Positions 17,455 to 25,965 are shown, counted from the stretch's first letter. The stretch: DNA of 37,529 nucleotides from Betaproteobacteria bacterium (GCA_016192065.1 JACPUX010000063.1:1-37529), one strand, 5' to 3'. Notes: generated from the letters alone by a model not told the origin. Translations and numbers: made by a program.

Positions 17455-17533
17455 CTCACAATCCAACCATCCCATGCTCGGCAAGATCCTCAAGCACTTC
17501 ATAGCACCACGCGCTGAGCTCGCCGCAGAAAGC
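17449..17533 (+). other. start of a fifth, truncated cassette
   Basis: After the attC 4 core the sequence TTGGGCCTCACAATCC should have a partner GTGAGGCCCAA at its own attC, but none is found before the next chromosomal gene. An ATG at 17474 opens a frame (MLGKILKHFIAPRAELAAES) that runs straight into the G-rich repeat at 17534; on the opposite strand the same DNA reads as a plausible protein C-terminus ending EVLEDLAEHGMVGL. Either way the cassette is interrupted. Confidence 0.45.
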
Positions 17534-17600
17534 GGGGTAAGGGGGTCGCGGGGTAAGGGGGTCGGGAGTCGAAACAGTAAGGGGGTCGGGAGTCGAAACA
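17534..17600. repeat. G-rich tandem repeat, locus A
   Basis: Three adjoining units built on TAAGGGGGTCG; two continue as TAAGGGGGTCGGGAGTCGAA plus ACA. The same GGGTCGGGAGTCGAA core is found at 30143-30317 and 30523-30585. It sits at the broken right end of the cassette array. Confidence 0.8.
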
Positions 17601-17689
17601 GGCGCCTCGAATGATTTCCCCGCCGGCGGTATTCGCCGCCATATTGGTAGGTGATGGTCAGACCGACCGGGTCGGCGACTTTTCCGACG

Positions 17690-17895
17690 CGGTTTCCCCC
17701 CCGCGAACAGCATTGGGTCTGCCACGCGGTTTCCTCGCGTGGCCCGCGGCGACGCCGACGTACTGCCGGTGCTGCCCGCACTCAAACTCCCCCCCGCTGC
17801 CGCTTTGGCTGACGGTGCACCGCGAAGTGCGAACCAGCGCTCGAATTCGGGCGGTCTACGACTACTTGGCCGAGGCCGTGCCGCAGGCTTTATAA
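17690..17895 (+). pseudogene. C-terminal remnant of a LysR-family regulator
   Basis: Joining two frames gives a typical LysR-type C-terminus: RGDADVLPVLPALKL in one frame, then PLPLWLTVHREVRTSARIRA and VYDYLAEAVPQAL to a stop at 17895 in the next. The frames meet at a run of seven C residues (about 17789-17795), where six would restore a single frame. Further upstream the match is already lost, and no DNA-binding helix-turn-helix part is present. It is a decayed 3' fragment between the cassette array and the GntR regulator. Confidence 0.65.
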
Positions 17896-17957
17896 GGCTT
17901 TGGTCTGCCCGAACAGCGTTTGCAGGTTTGCCAGGCACCAGGAACTGGGATTCGTCC

Positions 17958-18719
17958 TTATCCTGCACCCTCGATTATTCCCGCATCGTCGTAGGCATCC
18001 TCGAAGCGCTCTTTACTCTTGATCAAATGCGCGCGCATGGCCGTACGGGCTCGATCGGCCTTACCACCGGCAATGGCATCGAAGATCGCCACATGTTCGC
18101 GGTTGATGCGTCGGAGGTAGAGATTCATCATGTCCTGGTCCTGGCGTAGCGCCTTGATCTTGATACTGGGGCGCGGAATGATGCGGGCGCCCAGATAGGC
18201 GATCAATTCGCTGAAGTAGTGATTGTTGGTCGCGCGGGCGATCTCCAAATGAAAGCCGAAGTCGGCTTCGACATGGTCTTCACCAGCATCGATGCAACGC
18301 GTGAGCTCATCGAGCGCCTGTCGAATTCGCGCTAGCTGTTCGTCGGTGCGCCGCTCCGCGGCAAGGGCTGCCGTTTCGCCCTCCAAGCTGATGCGAAGCT
18401 CCAGCAAATCGATGATCTCCCGGACGGCGCCCAGATCTTCTTGACCGACGCGGAACAGGATGGGCGCAACATTCTGCACCACGAACGCACCGACGCCCTG
18501 CCGCGTTTCCACCAGGTTCTCGGCCTTGAGGCTGGAAATCGCCTCGCGCACCACGGCACGGCTGACGCCATAGGTTTGCATCAGCTCGGCTTCGCTGGGC
18601 AGCCGGTCGCCGGGCTTGAGTTCGCGCGCTTCCAGCGCTTTGCGCAGCGCCGTGGCCAACTGCACCGCCAGGCTGGCGGGCCGGCGCCGAGCGAGCGTCG
18701 AACGGATGAGTTTAGTCAA
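17958..18719 (-). CDS. FadR-subfamily GntR transcriptional regulator (FCD domain)
   Basis: 253 residues. N-terminal winged helix (about 12-80) with the GntR signature GDRLPSEAELMQTYGVSRAVVREAI, then an all-helical FCD ligand domain (about 95-235) with candidate metal/ligand residues in DFGFHLEIARATNNH (a conserved D-x3-H) and NREHVAIFDAI. FCD regulators of this type usually repress sugar-acid or carboxylate operons and release DNA on binding a pathway intermediate. It is the last gene of the sugar-acid operon in the same direction, 80 bp after the SDR gene, and probably controls that operon. Downstream lies a decayed LysR fragment. Confidence 0.88.
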   Translation of the reverse strand: MTKLIRSTLARRRPASLAVQLATALRKALEARELKPGDRLPSEAELMQTYGVSRAVVREAISSLKAENLVETRQGVGAFVVQNVAPILFRVGQEDLGAVREIIDLLELRISLEGETAALAAERRTDEQLARIRQALDELTRCIDAGEDHVEADFGFHLEIARATNNHYFSELIAYLGARIIPRPSIKIKALRQDQDMMNLYLRRINREHVAIFDAIAGGKADRARTAMRAHLIKSKERFEDAYDDAGIIEGAG

Positions 18720-18799
18720 AGTAATATCGAGTCAGGCTGATGCGTCCAAGTCTAGCCTAATTCCAGCGAACCCATGCGACCGCGCAAGCTCGCCGCGGC

Positions 18800-19606
18800 T
18801 CAGACCGGTGGCGCATATCGGCCGTCGATGACGGTCCAGCCGGCGTCGGCGAAGAGCGTGGTGCCCGTGACGTAACTGCTGGCCTCCGAGGCAAGAAATA
18901 CGATTGGCCCCACCATTTCGCTGGCATCGGCCCACCGTTCCAGGGCCGTATGTTTGGCCAGTGCATCGTTCCATTCCGGATTGTCGCGGATGATCTGGTT
19001 GATCGGCGTGGCCACGATGCTGGGCGCCAGAGCATTGACGCGAACCTTGTGCCGCGCCATTTCGCTGGCCAGGCCGCGGGTCATCAATCCAATGGCCGCC
19101 TTGGTGGAACCGTAGATGCTCTGTCCGGGCTCGACATTGCTCGCGCGCATCGACGACATGAAGATCATGCTGCCGCGATTCTGTTGCGCCATGACCCGTG
19201 CAACCGCGCGCCCGACACGAAAAGTACCTTTCAGATTGAGATCGATCACGCGATCGAATTCTTCGTCGGCGTAGTCGACCAAGCGCTTGCGAATGTTGAT
19301 CGCCGGCATGGCGAGCAACACATCGATCGCGCCATGGTCGCGCAGCACCCCCTGCACCAACGCCTCGACGCTCGGAGTGCTGCGCACGTCAGCCGCGCGA
19401 GCGTCGGCGCTGCCGCCACGGCGGCGAATTTCGGCGACCGTCGCTTCGGCTCCGGTGAGGTCGATATCGGCGATCACACATTTCGCGCCGAAATCAGCCA
19501 AACCGATCGCGCCCGCCCGGCCTATGCCAGAGGCACCGCCGACGACTAGGGCAACACGGTTCGTGAGATCGAACAAATCGCGATAGCTGGTCTGGTCAAG
19601 CTTCAT
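18800..19606 (-). CDS. SDR-family oxidoreductase (sugar-acid dehydrogenase-like)
   Basis: 268 residues, classical short-chain dehydrogenase length. NAD(P)-binding GGASGIG at 23-29, Ser151/152 in FMSSMRA, and catalytic Tyr165 and Lys169 in YGSTK. The usual NNAG motif is replaced by AMPA (about 99-102), an uncommon change at a structurally important site. The following NIRKRLVDY-x-EEFDRVIDLNLKGTF resembles gluconate 5-dehydrogenase/KduD-type enzymes, so a sugar-acid or keto-acid substrate is likely. Its start overlaps the DctQ stop by 11 bp. In the pathway it may oxidise or reduce an imported uronate or aldonate before it reaches KdgD; this is inference from the operon. Confidence 0.85.
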   Translation of the reverse strand: MKLDQTSYRDLFDLTNRVALVVGGASGIGRAGAIGLADFGAKCVIADIDLTGAEATVAEIRRRGGSADARAADVRSTPSVEALVQGVLRDHGAIDVLLAMPAINIRKRLVDYADEEFDRVIDLNLKGTFRVGRAVARVMAQQNRGSMIFMSSMRASNVEPGQSIYGSTKAAIGLMTRGLASEMARHKVRVNALAPSIVATPINQIIRDNPEWNDALAKHTALERWADASEMVGPIVFLASEASSYVTGTTLFADAGWTVIDGRYAPPV

Positions 19607-20123
19607 GTCTGATGGGCTCTTTCGATCCAGGTTGAGTATTGCCCGAATCCCCGAGAAAGCTATTCCAAAGGCGGGCGAGAGAGTAGGCGATCATGATTGC
19701 ACCGGCAATCAGGGTTGATGAATACCAGTAGGCTTTGGAGATCGAAAACACGGGCGAAGCCTCGCTGGCACCGACGATGAATGTCCAGGACTGATAGGTA
19801 AACACCAACAGGAAGACGAGGCAGGCCAGTTCCGCGACATCGTCGAGCACCTTTCGAACCCGTGCGCTGCGCACGGTATCGGCAAGGAGGGTCACGGCAA
19901 AGTGTCCGCGTTCCCGCCACAAGCTGGCGACACCGGAGAAGATCAGCCAGGCAAAGAACAGCTCGACCAGTTCGTCGGTCCAACCGGCGGAAGGCCAGGA
20001 GAAGAGTCGCGTCAATACGATGAACGTCAGCAACAGGAACAAGGCCAGCAGGCAGCAGAGCATGGTTGCGCGCAGGGCGCGTGCTACCCAAAGATCGACA
20101 AGACGCAGCCTTCGCATCGGCAC
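19596..20123 (-). CDS. TRAP transporter small permease (DctQ family)
   Basis: 175 residues with four membrane helices (about 20-42, 55-75, 95-118, 135-158). The family pattern WTDELVELFFAWLIFSGVASLWRERGHFAVTLL lies between helices 1 and 2. It pairs with the large permease (stop 3 bp upstream) and the periplasmic binding protein to import an organic or sugar acid with a sodium gradient. The gene order P-M-Q here is less usual than P-Q-M. The 3' end overlaps the SDR gene. Confidence 0.9.
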   Translation of the reverse strand: MPMRRLRLVDLWVARALRATMLCCLLALFLLLTFIVLTRLFSWPSAGWTDELVELFFAWLIFSGVASLWRERGHFAVTLLADTVRSARVRKVLDDVAELACLVFLLVFTYQSWTFIVGASEASPVFSISKAYWYSSTLIAGAIMIAYSLARLWNSFLGDSGNTQPGSKEPIRHEA

Positions 20124-20126
20124 GAG

Positions 20127-21413
20127 CTATCTCCCCATCACCAGTCCCGGCAGCCAAACGACGAGCGGCGGAACGAAAGTAATCAAGATCAAGACGGCCA
20201 GCACCGCCAAGAAAAAGGGGACGAGCTCTCGCGTCAAGGCGAAGATCGAAACCTTGGCGATGGATGACATTGCATACAGGACCATGCCCACCGGAGGCGT
20301 GAGCAATCCCAGCATGAGATTGAGCGTCATCACCACGCCAAAATGCACGGGATCGATGCCCATCTTGAGGATGATCGGCATGAAGATCGGTACGGTGAGC
20401 AAGATCACCGCAATGCCCTCCATGAAACAGCCCAGGATCAACAAGATCACGTTGATGAGCGCCAAAACCACCCATTTATTGGCCGACAGCGCCGTCAAGC
20501 CCTCGATGAGGGCATCGGGTACCCGCAGAAAAATCAGCAGCCAGCCGAAGAGGCCGGCGGCCGCGACAATCCACATCACCTGCGCCGTCTGGTTGGCGGT
20601 GTCGAGCAAAATCTTGGGCAGATCGCTCCATTGCAGTTCGCGGTAGACCGCTTTGCCAAGGAAAAGGGCATACAGGCAGGCCACGACTGAGGCCTCCGTC
20701 GGCGTAAAGAAGCCGCCCAATATGCCCCCCATGATGATGCCGGGAGTGAGCAACGCCAACAGGCCGTTGGCCAGATGGCGGGTGGCGTCGGCCAGCGTGG
20801 CGCGGGGCTCGCAAGGATAGTTGCGGCGCCGAGCGATCACCGCTACGGTAACCATCATCGCCGCGCCCAGGAGCAAACCCGGAATGAGCCCGCCGAGGAA
20901 CAGGGCGCCAACCGAAACGCCGGTCATGGAGCCGAAAATCACCAGCGGCACGGAAGGCGGTATCACCGGTCCGATGGTGGCCGAAGCGGCCGAAACCGCG
21001 GCGGCAAACGGGCGCTGGTAGCCCTTCTCGGTCATTGCCTTGACTTCGACCGCGCCTAGGCCCATGGCATCGGCAAGCGCCGACCCGGACATTCCGGCAA
21101 AGATCATCGAGCCGACGATGTTGACGTGTCCGAGCCCGCCCTTGAGATGGCCCACCAGGGTATGGGCCACATTGAATATGCGCTCGGTCATACCGCCCGT
21201 GTTCATGAGATTGCCGGCAAGTATGAAAAACGGAATCGCGAGCAGCGGAAATGCCGTGGTGCTGGCGTAGATCCGCTGACCGACGATATTGAGGGTCGCC
21301 GCGTCGCCCAACACCACGAATCCGATCACCGCCGTGAGCCCCATGGCCACCGCGATCGGTATCCCGAGAAGCAAGAAACCGATCAGCACCAGAAAGATGA
21401 ACAAGGTGGCCAT
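20127..21413 (-). CDS. TRAP transporter large permease (DctM family)
   Basis: 428 residues, full-length DctM with about 12 hydrophobic helices. Recognisable blocks: LLAIPFFILAGNLMNTGGMTERIFN, SGSALADAMGLGAVE, SASATIGPVIPPSVPLVIFGS, TPTEASVVACLYAL and the near-C-terminal LGLLTPPVGMVLYAMSSIA. This is the main translocating subunit of the inner membrane. Located between DctP (37 bp upstream) and DctQ (3 bp downstream). Nothing appears truncated. Confidence 0.95.
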   Translation of the reverse strand: MATLFIFLVLIGFLLLGIPIAVAMGLTAVIGFVVLGDAATLNIVGQRIYASTTAFPLLAIPFFILAGNLMNTGGMTERIFNVAHTLVGHLKGGLGHVNIVGSMIFAGMSGSALADAMGLGAVEVKAMTEKGYQRPFAAAVSAASATIGPVIPPSVPLVIFGSMTGVSVGALFLGGLIPGLLLGAAMMVTVAVIARRRNYPCEPRATLADATRHLANGLLALLTPGIIMGGILGGFFTPTEASVVACLYALFLGKAVYRELQWSDLPKILLDTANQTAQVMWIVAAAGLFGWLLIFLRVPDALIEGLTALSANKWVVLALINVILLILGCFMEGIAVILLTVPIFMPIILKMGIDPVHFGVVMTLNLMLGLLTPPVGMVLYAMSSIAKVSIFALTRELVPFFLAVLAVLILITFVPPLVVWLPGLVMGR

Positions 21414-21449
21414 GAGGAGTAGTTCGTGGCGTGGGGAGTTAGAATGCGC

Positions 21450-22436
21450 CTACTTGCTCTTGGCCTTTTCGGCAATTGCCAAGAGCTTCTTGACGTTGGC
21501 ATCTCCAGCGTAGTCGGAAATCTGCTTGTAGGCCGGTCCCATCTTCGCCTGGAAGAGTTTGGTATCCGGACGGGTCACCGCCATACCCGCCGCGCCGAGA
21601 TCGGCGATTTGTTTCGCTTCGGCGTCGGCCATGGCTTTGCGCATCATCGCACCGGCGGCCGCACTTTCCTCTTGCACGACTTTCTGCTGCGCGGGCGTGA
21701 GGCGATTCCACTTCTCGAGGTTCATGACGTGAATCATCGAATTGTACGCGTGGTTCGTGAGCGCCAAATGTTTCTGCACCTCGTAGATCTTGTTCGAGGC
21801 GATCACCGAGATCGGGTTCTCCTGGCCGTCCACAACGCCTTGGGATAGCGACATGTAAAGTTCGGGAAAGGCAATCTTCGTCACCTGCGCACCCAATGCC
21901 GCCATGGCCGCTTCGAGTTGCACCTCCGGCGGCACGCGAACCTTGAGGCCGGCAACATCTTCGGGTTTATTGACCGGACGCTTGCTGTTGGTCAGATGAC
22001 GGAAGCCCCATTCCCAGTGCGCCAGCATCTTGAAACCCTGCTTCTCCGCCAACGGGGCCAGCCATTGCGTGCCTTCTCCGTCGAGCGCGCGATGGGCGTG
22101 GGCCAGGTTCTCGAAGGCAAAAGGCAAAACGACCGCGGCAAATGCCTTCTCGTATTTGTCCATTTGTCCGTGCGTGGGCAGTGCCATGTCGATGGTGCCC
22201 AGCTTGGTCTGCTGCAACACTTCGGGGGGGGACCCCAACTGATTGGCGGGGTAGATCTGCACCTTGACCGCACCTTGGGTGCGCGCCTCGACATTCTTGG
22301 CGAACTGCAGCGCCGCCGTATGCGCAGGATGGGCCACCTCGGCGTAATGGCCTAGTTTGAGCAGCGTTTGCGCTGCAGCGATTGGCGACAGCGACAAAGC
22401 GAAAGGTAGGGCAAGTAAGGCAAACACTTTATTCAT
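21450..22436 (-). CDS. TRAP transporter substrate-binding protein (DctP family)
   Basis: 328 residues. Signal peptide of ~22 residues (ends PIAAAQ). The mature protein has DctP landmarks: LKLGHYAEVAHPAHTAALQFAK, VEARTQGAVKVQIYPANQLG, RVPPEVQLEAAMAALGAQV, where the first arginine is the usual carboxylate-binding residue, and YMSLSQGVVDGQENP. This is the high-affinity periplasmic receptor for a carboxylated ligand. Gene context (KdgD, semialdehyde dehydrogenase) points to a hexarate, uronate or aldonate ligand, which is inference. It lies 91 bp after the aldehyde dehydrogenase. Confidence 0.93.
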   Translation of the reverse strand: MNKVFALLALPFALSLSPIAAAQTLLKLGHYAEVAHPAHTAALQFAKNVEARTQGAVKVQIYPANQLGSPPEVLQQTKLGTIDMALPTHGQMDKYEKAFAAVVLPFAFENLAHAHRALDGEGTQWLAPLAEKQGFKMLAHWEWGFRHLTNSKRPVNKPEDVAGLKVRVPPEVQLEAAMAALGAQVTKIAFPELYMSLSQGVVDGQENPISVIASNKIYEVQKHLALTNHAYNSMIHVMNLEKWNRLTPAQQKVVQEESAAAGAMMRKAMADAEAKQIADLGAAGMAVTRPDTKLFQAKMGPAYKQISDYAGDANVKKLLAIAEKAKSK

Positions 22437-22527
22437 GAAATCTCTCCTCGATTAGATCATTGGTGTAGCTGAGACAACCGGCGCAGGCCTGGCGCCTTAT
22501 TGACGCCGCCTGCTCCGAGCCTCGTCT

Positions 22528-23994
22528 TCAGGCCGCCACGTAGGAAGTTTTCACCGTAGTGTAGAACTCCCGCGCGTAGCGACCTTGTTCCCGCGGCCCG
22601 AAACTTGAGCCCTTGCGACCGCCAAAGGGCACGTGATAGTCCACGCCGGCGGTGGGTACGTTCACCATGACCATGCCTGCCTGAGCGTGACGTTTGAAGT
22701 GCTCGGCCAGGCGTAATGAGGTCGTGGCAATTCCGGCGGTCAGGCCGAAGACCGTGTCGTTGGTCACGGCAAGCGCCTCTTCGTAGTCGGCGACGCGGAT
22801 GACGCTGGCGACCGGCCCGAAGATCTCCTCTTTGTTGACGCGCATTTGGGGCGCCGAATCGACCACCAGCGCCGGCGCAAGGTAAAAACCTTCCGCCTCG
22901 CGCCGCAGCCGCTGGCCACCAATCACCAAGCGCGCACCCTCGCGCTGCGCAATGTCGAGGTAGTCCAGGTCTTGCTGTAGTTGGCGCATATCGACCACTG
23001 GTCCGATATCGGTATTGGGTTTGAGTGCGTCGTCCACCCGCAGCGCCGCGACCCGTTCGACCAGCGCGCCCACGAAGCGCTCGTAAATGCCCTGCGTGAC
23101 GATGATGCGGCTGGCCGCGGTGCAACGCTGCCCGGTGGAAAAGAAGGCGCTTTGCGCGGTGATCTCCACGGCGCGCGGCAGGTCGGCGTCATCGACGATC
23201 ACTTGCGCGTTTTTGCCGCCCATTTCCAATTGCACCTTGCCGCCCCGAGCAACAACGCTCTGCGCCAGGGCTCGGCCGCGCTCGACCGATCCGGTGAAGG
23301 ACACGGCATCAACGCGCGGCGAAGCAACGATTGCTTCACCGACCACCGAACCGGCCCCCATGACGAGGTTGAAAACCCCCTCCGGGAGCCCCGATCGCGA
23401 CAGAATCTCAGTCAGTGCCCAGGCGCTGCCCGGCACGAGTTCAGCGGGCTTGAATACGACGCAGTTGCCGAACGCAAGCGCCGGCGCGATTTTCCATGCC
23501 GGAATGGCGATGGGAAAGTTCCAAGGCGTAATGACGCCGATCACGCCCACGGGTTCACGCGTCACTTCGACGCGGACGCCCGGACGAATCGAATCGAGCA
23601 AATCCCCCTCATTGCGCAGCGCCTCTCCGGCGAAGAATTTGAAGATCTGACCGGCGCGAGTTACCTCACCGATTCCTTCGCCGAGGGTCTTGCCTTCCTC
23701 CCGCGACAGCAGCGTACCCAAGGCCTCCCGGCGCGCGAGCAGTTCGGTTCCGACGCGGTCCAGCACATCGGCGCGAAGCTGGGGGGAAGTGCCTGCCCAA
23801 GCGGCAAATGCGCCAGCCGCCGCATCGATTGCCGCCTGCGCCGCCGCTTGGTCTGCCTTGGCGTACCAGCCGACGACCTCGGCGACATTCGAGGGGTTGA
23901 TGTTGGCGATGACTTCGGGGCCTTTGACCCACTGCCCGCCGATCCAATTGCGGTGGACTTCGCCCCGCGAATCGCCGTCTTTGTCCTGGACCAC
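22528..23994 (-). CDS. aldehyde dehydrogenase, probable 2-oxoglutarate semialdehyde (2,5-dioxovalerate) dehydrogenase
   Basis: 488 residues. NAD(P)-dependent ALDH family: TPWNFP with N159, FKPAEL with K182, FTGSVERG, catalytic base E257 in LEMGGKN, nucleophile C291 in GQRCTA, and EEIFGPV. The C-terminal VPFGGRKGSSFGPREQGR pattern is typical of the ketoglutarate-semialdehyde dehydrogenases encoded beside KdgD. The reaction would be 2,5-dioxopentanoate to 2-oxoglutarate, entering the TCA cycle. It starts 24 bp downstream of kdgD. Specificity comes from context; the family alone would allow other aldehydes. Confidence 0.88.
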   Translation of the reverse strand: MVQDKDGDSRGEVHRNWIGGQWVKGPEVIANINPSNVAEVVGWYAKADQAAAQAAIDAAAGAFAAWAGTSPQLRADVLDRVGTELLARREALGTLLSREEGKTLGEGIGEVTRAGQIFKFFAGEALRNEGDLLDSIRPGVRVEVTREPVGVIGVITPWNFPIAIPAWKIAPALAFGNCVVFKPAELVPGSAWALTEILSRSGLPEGVFNLVMGAGSVVGEAIVASPRVDAVSFTGSVERGRALAQSVVARGGKVQLEMGGKNAQVIVDDADLPRAVEITAQSAFFSTGQRCTAASRIIVTQGIYERFVGALVERVAALRVDDALKPNTDIGPVVDMRQLQQDLDYLDIAQREGARLVIGGQRLRREAEGFYLAPALVVDSAPQMRVNKEEIFGPVASVIRVADYEEALAVTNDTVFGLTAGIATTSLRLAEHFKRHAQAGMVMVNVPTAGVDYHVPFGGRKGSSFGPREQGRYAREFYTTVKTSYVAA

Positions 23995-24018
23995 TTGCGC
24001 CCTCCCCTAGCGGTTTGT

Positions 24019-24939
24019 CTATGCCGTCACGCCCGCCGCCGCGAGCAGCGCTGCGAGCTGAGTGGTCTCTTCCGAACCCAAATCCAGGAGCGGCGACCGC
24101 ACCGCGCCGCCACCTTTGTTAAGGAGGCGACAACCCGCCTTGATCATGCTCACCGCGTAACCCGGCCGACGATTGCGAATCTTCAGCAGGGGCAAATAGA
24201 ACGAGGCCAGCAGTCGATCGATTTGCCCGCGATCATCGGTCTGCACCGCTTGATAGAAGCGCATCGCTATTTCCGGCGCGAAGTTGAAGACCGCCGAGGA
24301 ATAGGTTGAAACCCCCATGGCCTTGGCGGCCAAGGCGAAGATTTCGGCGGTCGGCATTCCGCCGAGGTACATCAAACGGTCGCCCAAACGGCAGCGCACC
24401 GACAGCAAAAGGTCAGCGTCGCCGATGCCGTCTTTGAACCCGACCAGATTGGGGCACTCAGCCGCGATGCGCTCGACATGTTCGCCGTCGAGTCGACAAA
24501 CGCCGCGGTTATAGACCAGCGCGGCGATCTTCACGGATCGGCAGATCGCGGTCACGTGCCTGCGCACGCCTTCCTGATCGGCCTCGGTCAGATAATGCGG
24601 CAGAATGAGTATCCCATCCGCACCCTGGCGCTCCGCTTCCTGCGCGAAAGCGATCGCAAGACGTGTGGAATACCCCACCCCGGCGACGACTGGCGCCTTG
24701 CCCTTGCACACCGCGACGGCGGCCGCGATGATGCGGCGATACTCAGCCAGGTCCAGCGAGAAGAACTCGCCGGTTCCGCCGGCGGCGAACAAACCCGCCG
24801 GATGATAAGAAAGCAACCATTCGAGCCGCCGGCAATATCCGGTTTCGTCAAACTCGCTCTGGGCATCGAAGTCGGTAATCGGAAAGGACAACAGGCCGCT
24901 GGATAACGCGGCTTTCAGTTCCTGGTGATCGAGGGACAT
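24019..24939 (-). CDS. kdgD: 5-dehydro-4-deoxyglucarate dehydratase
   Basis: 306 residues. DHDPS/NAL-superfamily barrel with the KdgD hallmarks SSGLLSFPITDFDA, GGTGEFFSL (54-62), catalytic Y143 in VYNRG and Schiff-base K169 in GFKDG. It dehydrates and decarboxylates 5-keto-4-deoxy-D-glucarate to 2,5-dioxopentanoate. The next gene encodes the dehydrogenase that completes conversion to 2-oxoglutarate. The YNRG motif separates it from dihydrodipicolinate synthase. No glucarate/galactarate dehydratase (gudD, garD) is in the window, so the preceding step must be encoded elsewhere. Confidence 0.92.
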   Translation of the reverse strand: MSLDHQELKAALSSGLLSFPITDFDAQSEFDETGYCRRLEWLLSYHPAGLFAAGGTGEFFSLDLAEYRRIIAAAVAVCKGKAPVVAGVGYSTRLAIAFAQEAERQGADGILILPHYLTEADQEGVRRHVTAICRSVKIAALVYNRGVCRLDGEHVERIAAECPNLVGFKDGIGDADLLLSVRCRLGDRLMYLGGMPTAEIFALAAKAMGVSTYSSAVFNFAPEIAMRFYQAVQTDDRGQIDRLLASFYLPLLKIRNRRPGYAVSMIKAGCRLLNKGGGAVRSPLLDLGSEETTQLAALLAAAGVTA

Positions 24940-25025
24940 GATGGCAACCGGGGTTTAGGAGGCCGGTCTTTCCCGCCGCAACAAACGACGGGCGTGCCGG
25001 CTTCGGCGTGAGAAATTGGCGTCGC

Positions 25026-25511
25026 TTAACGCTTGACACCGACGGCGTTGGCGCCGGCCGCGGCAATCACCTCGTCCTGCTGCGGCGAGCCGCCACTGAC
25101 ACCCACCCCACCGATCACTTCGCCATCCACGTTGATCGGCATGCCGCCCTGGAGCAATACCTGGTCCGGAATGGTTGTCATCGCCGGCCGCTTGGGCACC
25201 GCCTCCTCGAGGCCCGCCGTGGACCGGCGGAACAGCGATGCGGCGCGCGCCTTGCCGATGGCGACATCGGTGCTGATCCTGCCCGCTTTGTCGGCTTTTT
25301 CGTAGGCCACTAAAAACCCGCCGTCGTCCACGACCGCAATCACGGCATTCACGTTGTTCTTGCGCGCCTCGTCAGTCGCCGCGCTCAGCGCCTTCCGAGC
25401 CTCGGCCAGAGACAAGGCCTTCTTGTCGATGAGCTGCGCCTGGGCGGCCAGCGCGAAGCAGCTGGCAAACAGGGCAAACACGAAAGCAAATCTGCGTTTA
25501 GGGGTGATCAT
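25026..25511 (-). CDS. secreted GlcG/HbpS-family heme-binding-like protein
   Basis: 161 residues. Signal peptide ending AAQAQ (~25 residues), then one GlcG/HbpS domain: LSLAEARKALSAATDEARKN, VIAVVDDGGFLVAYEKAD, AIGKARAAS, and a C-terminal GGMPINVDGEVIGGVGVSGG. Members bind heme or corrinoids in some species (HbpS) and are often encoded with catabolic operons (glc), with unclear role. It is the first gene of the sugar-acid operon, 86 bp before kdgD and downstream of the proposed operator. The exported location suggests a role with the TRAP system at the periplasm, but this is only inference. Confidence 0.87.
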   Translation of the reverse strand: MITPKRRFAFVFALFASCFALAAQAQLIDKKALSLAEARKALSAATDEARKNNVNAVIAVVDDGGFLVAYEKADKAGRISTDVAIGKARAASLFRRSTAGLEEAVPKRPAMTTIPDQVLLQGGMPINVDGEVIGGVGVSGGSPQQDEVIAAAGANAVGVKR

Positions 25512-25621
25512 TTCTAGTCCTCCGCGGTATTGGTTTCCTCAATGCCCCGCATCTCGAAGCGATCGTCAGAAAACGTCGCTGGCGGGTCGACTACCGGGGG
25601 TGACGATAGCATAGTTGTCGG

Positions 25622-25632
25622 TTGTCGGACAA
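25622..25632. promoter_or_regulatory. candidate operator of the sugar-acid operon
   Basis: TTGTCGGACAA, a perfect 11-bp palindrome, preceded by an extra half copy (TTGTCGG at 25615-25621). It lies ~110 bp upstream of the first operon gene. A minus-strand TATAAA (25652-25657) just upstream could be the -10 box, which would put the palindrome a few bases past the transcription start, a repressing position. The size and symmetry suit FCD-type GntR regulators such as the one at 17958-18719. Confidence 0.5.
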
Positions 25633-25659
25633 GTAGCCATACCCCATTGTATTTATACG

Positions 25660-25965
25660 CTTTAGACGAATCGGCCTAGAGATTTGGCGGGGGCACCCGC
25701 GCAAGGGTCAACTCGGGCAAGACGCTTGGCAAAGGGGCGGGGCGCTCGTCCGCAATGCCCCAAATCTGCACACCATTGGAGACAAGATGATTCGAAGGGC
25801 TGATGGGGTTGGGTTTACAAGCGGGCGCACCCCTTGGTCCTGCGCGGGATTCACAAGGAGCTTCCCCCCTTGTTGTTAGAAAGGTTTGTTCGCTGCTTGC
25901 CGCCGCCCAGCGATCCTTTTTGGTTTCGGCTCGTCCGGCTGAGGAATCAGTGGACTCCGTTCTCC
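25660..25965. other. 306 bp with no supported gene
   Basis: Between the sugar-acid operon promoter and the M48 peptidase stop. A minus-strand frame spans 25676-25999 but overlaps the M48 3' end, is Pro/Arg-rich and matches nothing I recognise. No hairpin with a T-run, tRNA or clear repeat was found by eye. Confidence 0.5.

Noticed and set aside
22981..24309. 442-codon plus-strand frame
   Set aside because: Antisense to the aldehyde dehydrogenase and kdgD; Arg/His-rich and without any domain.
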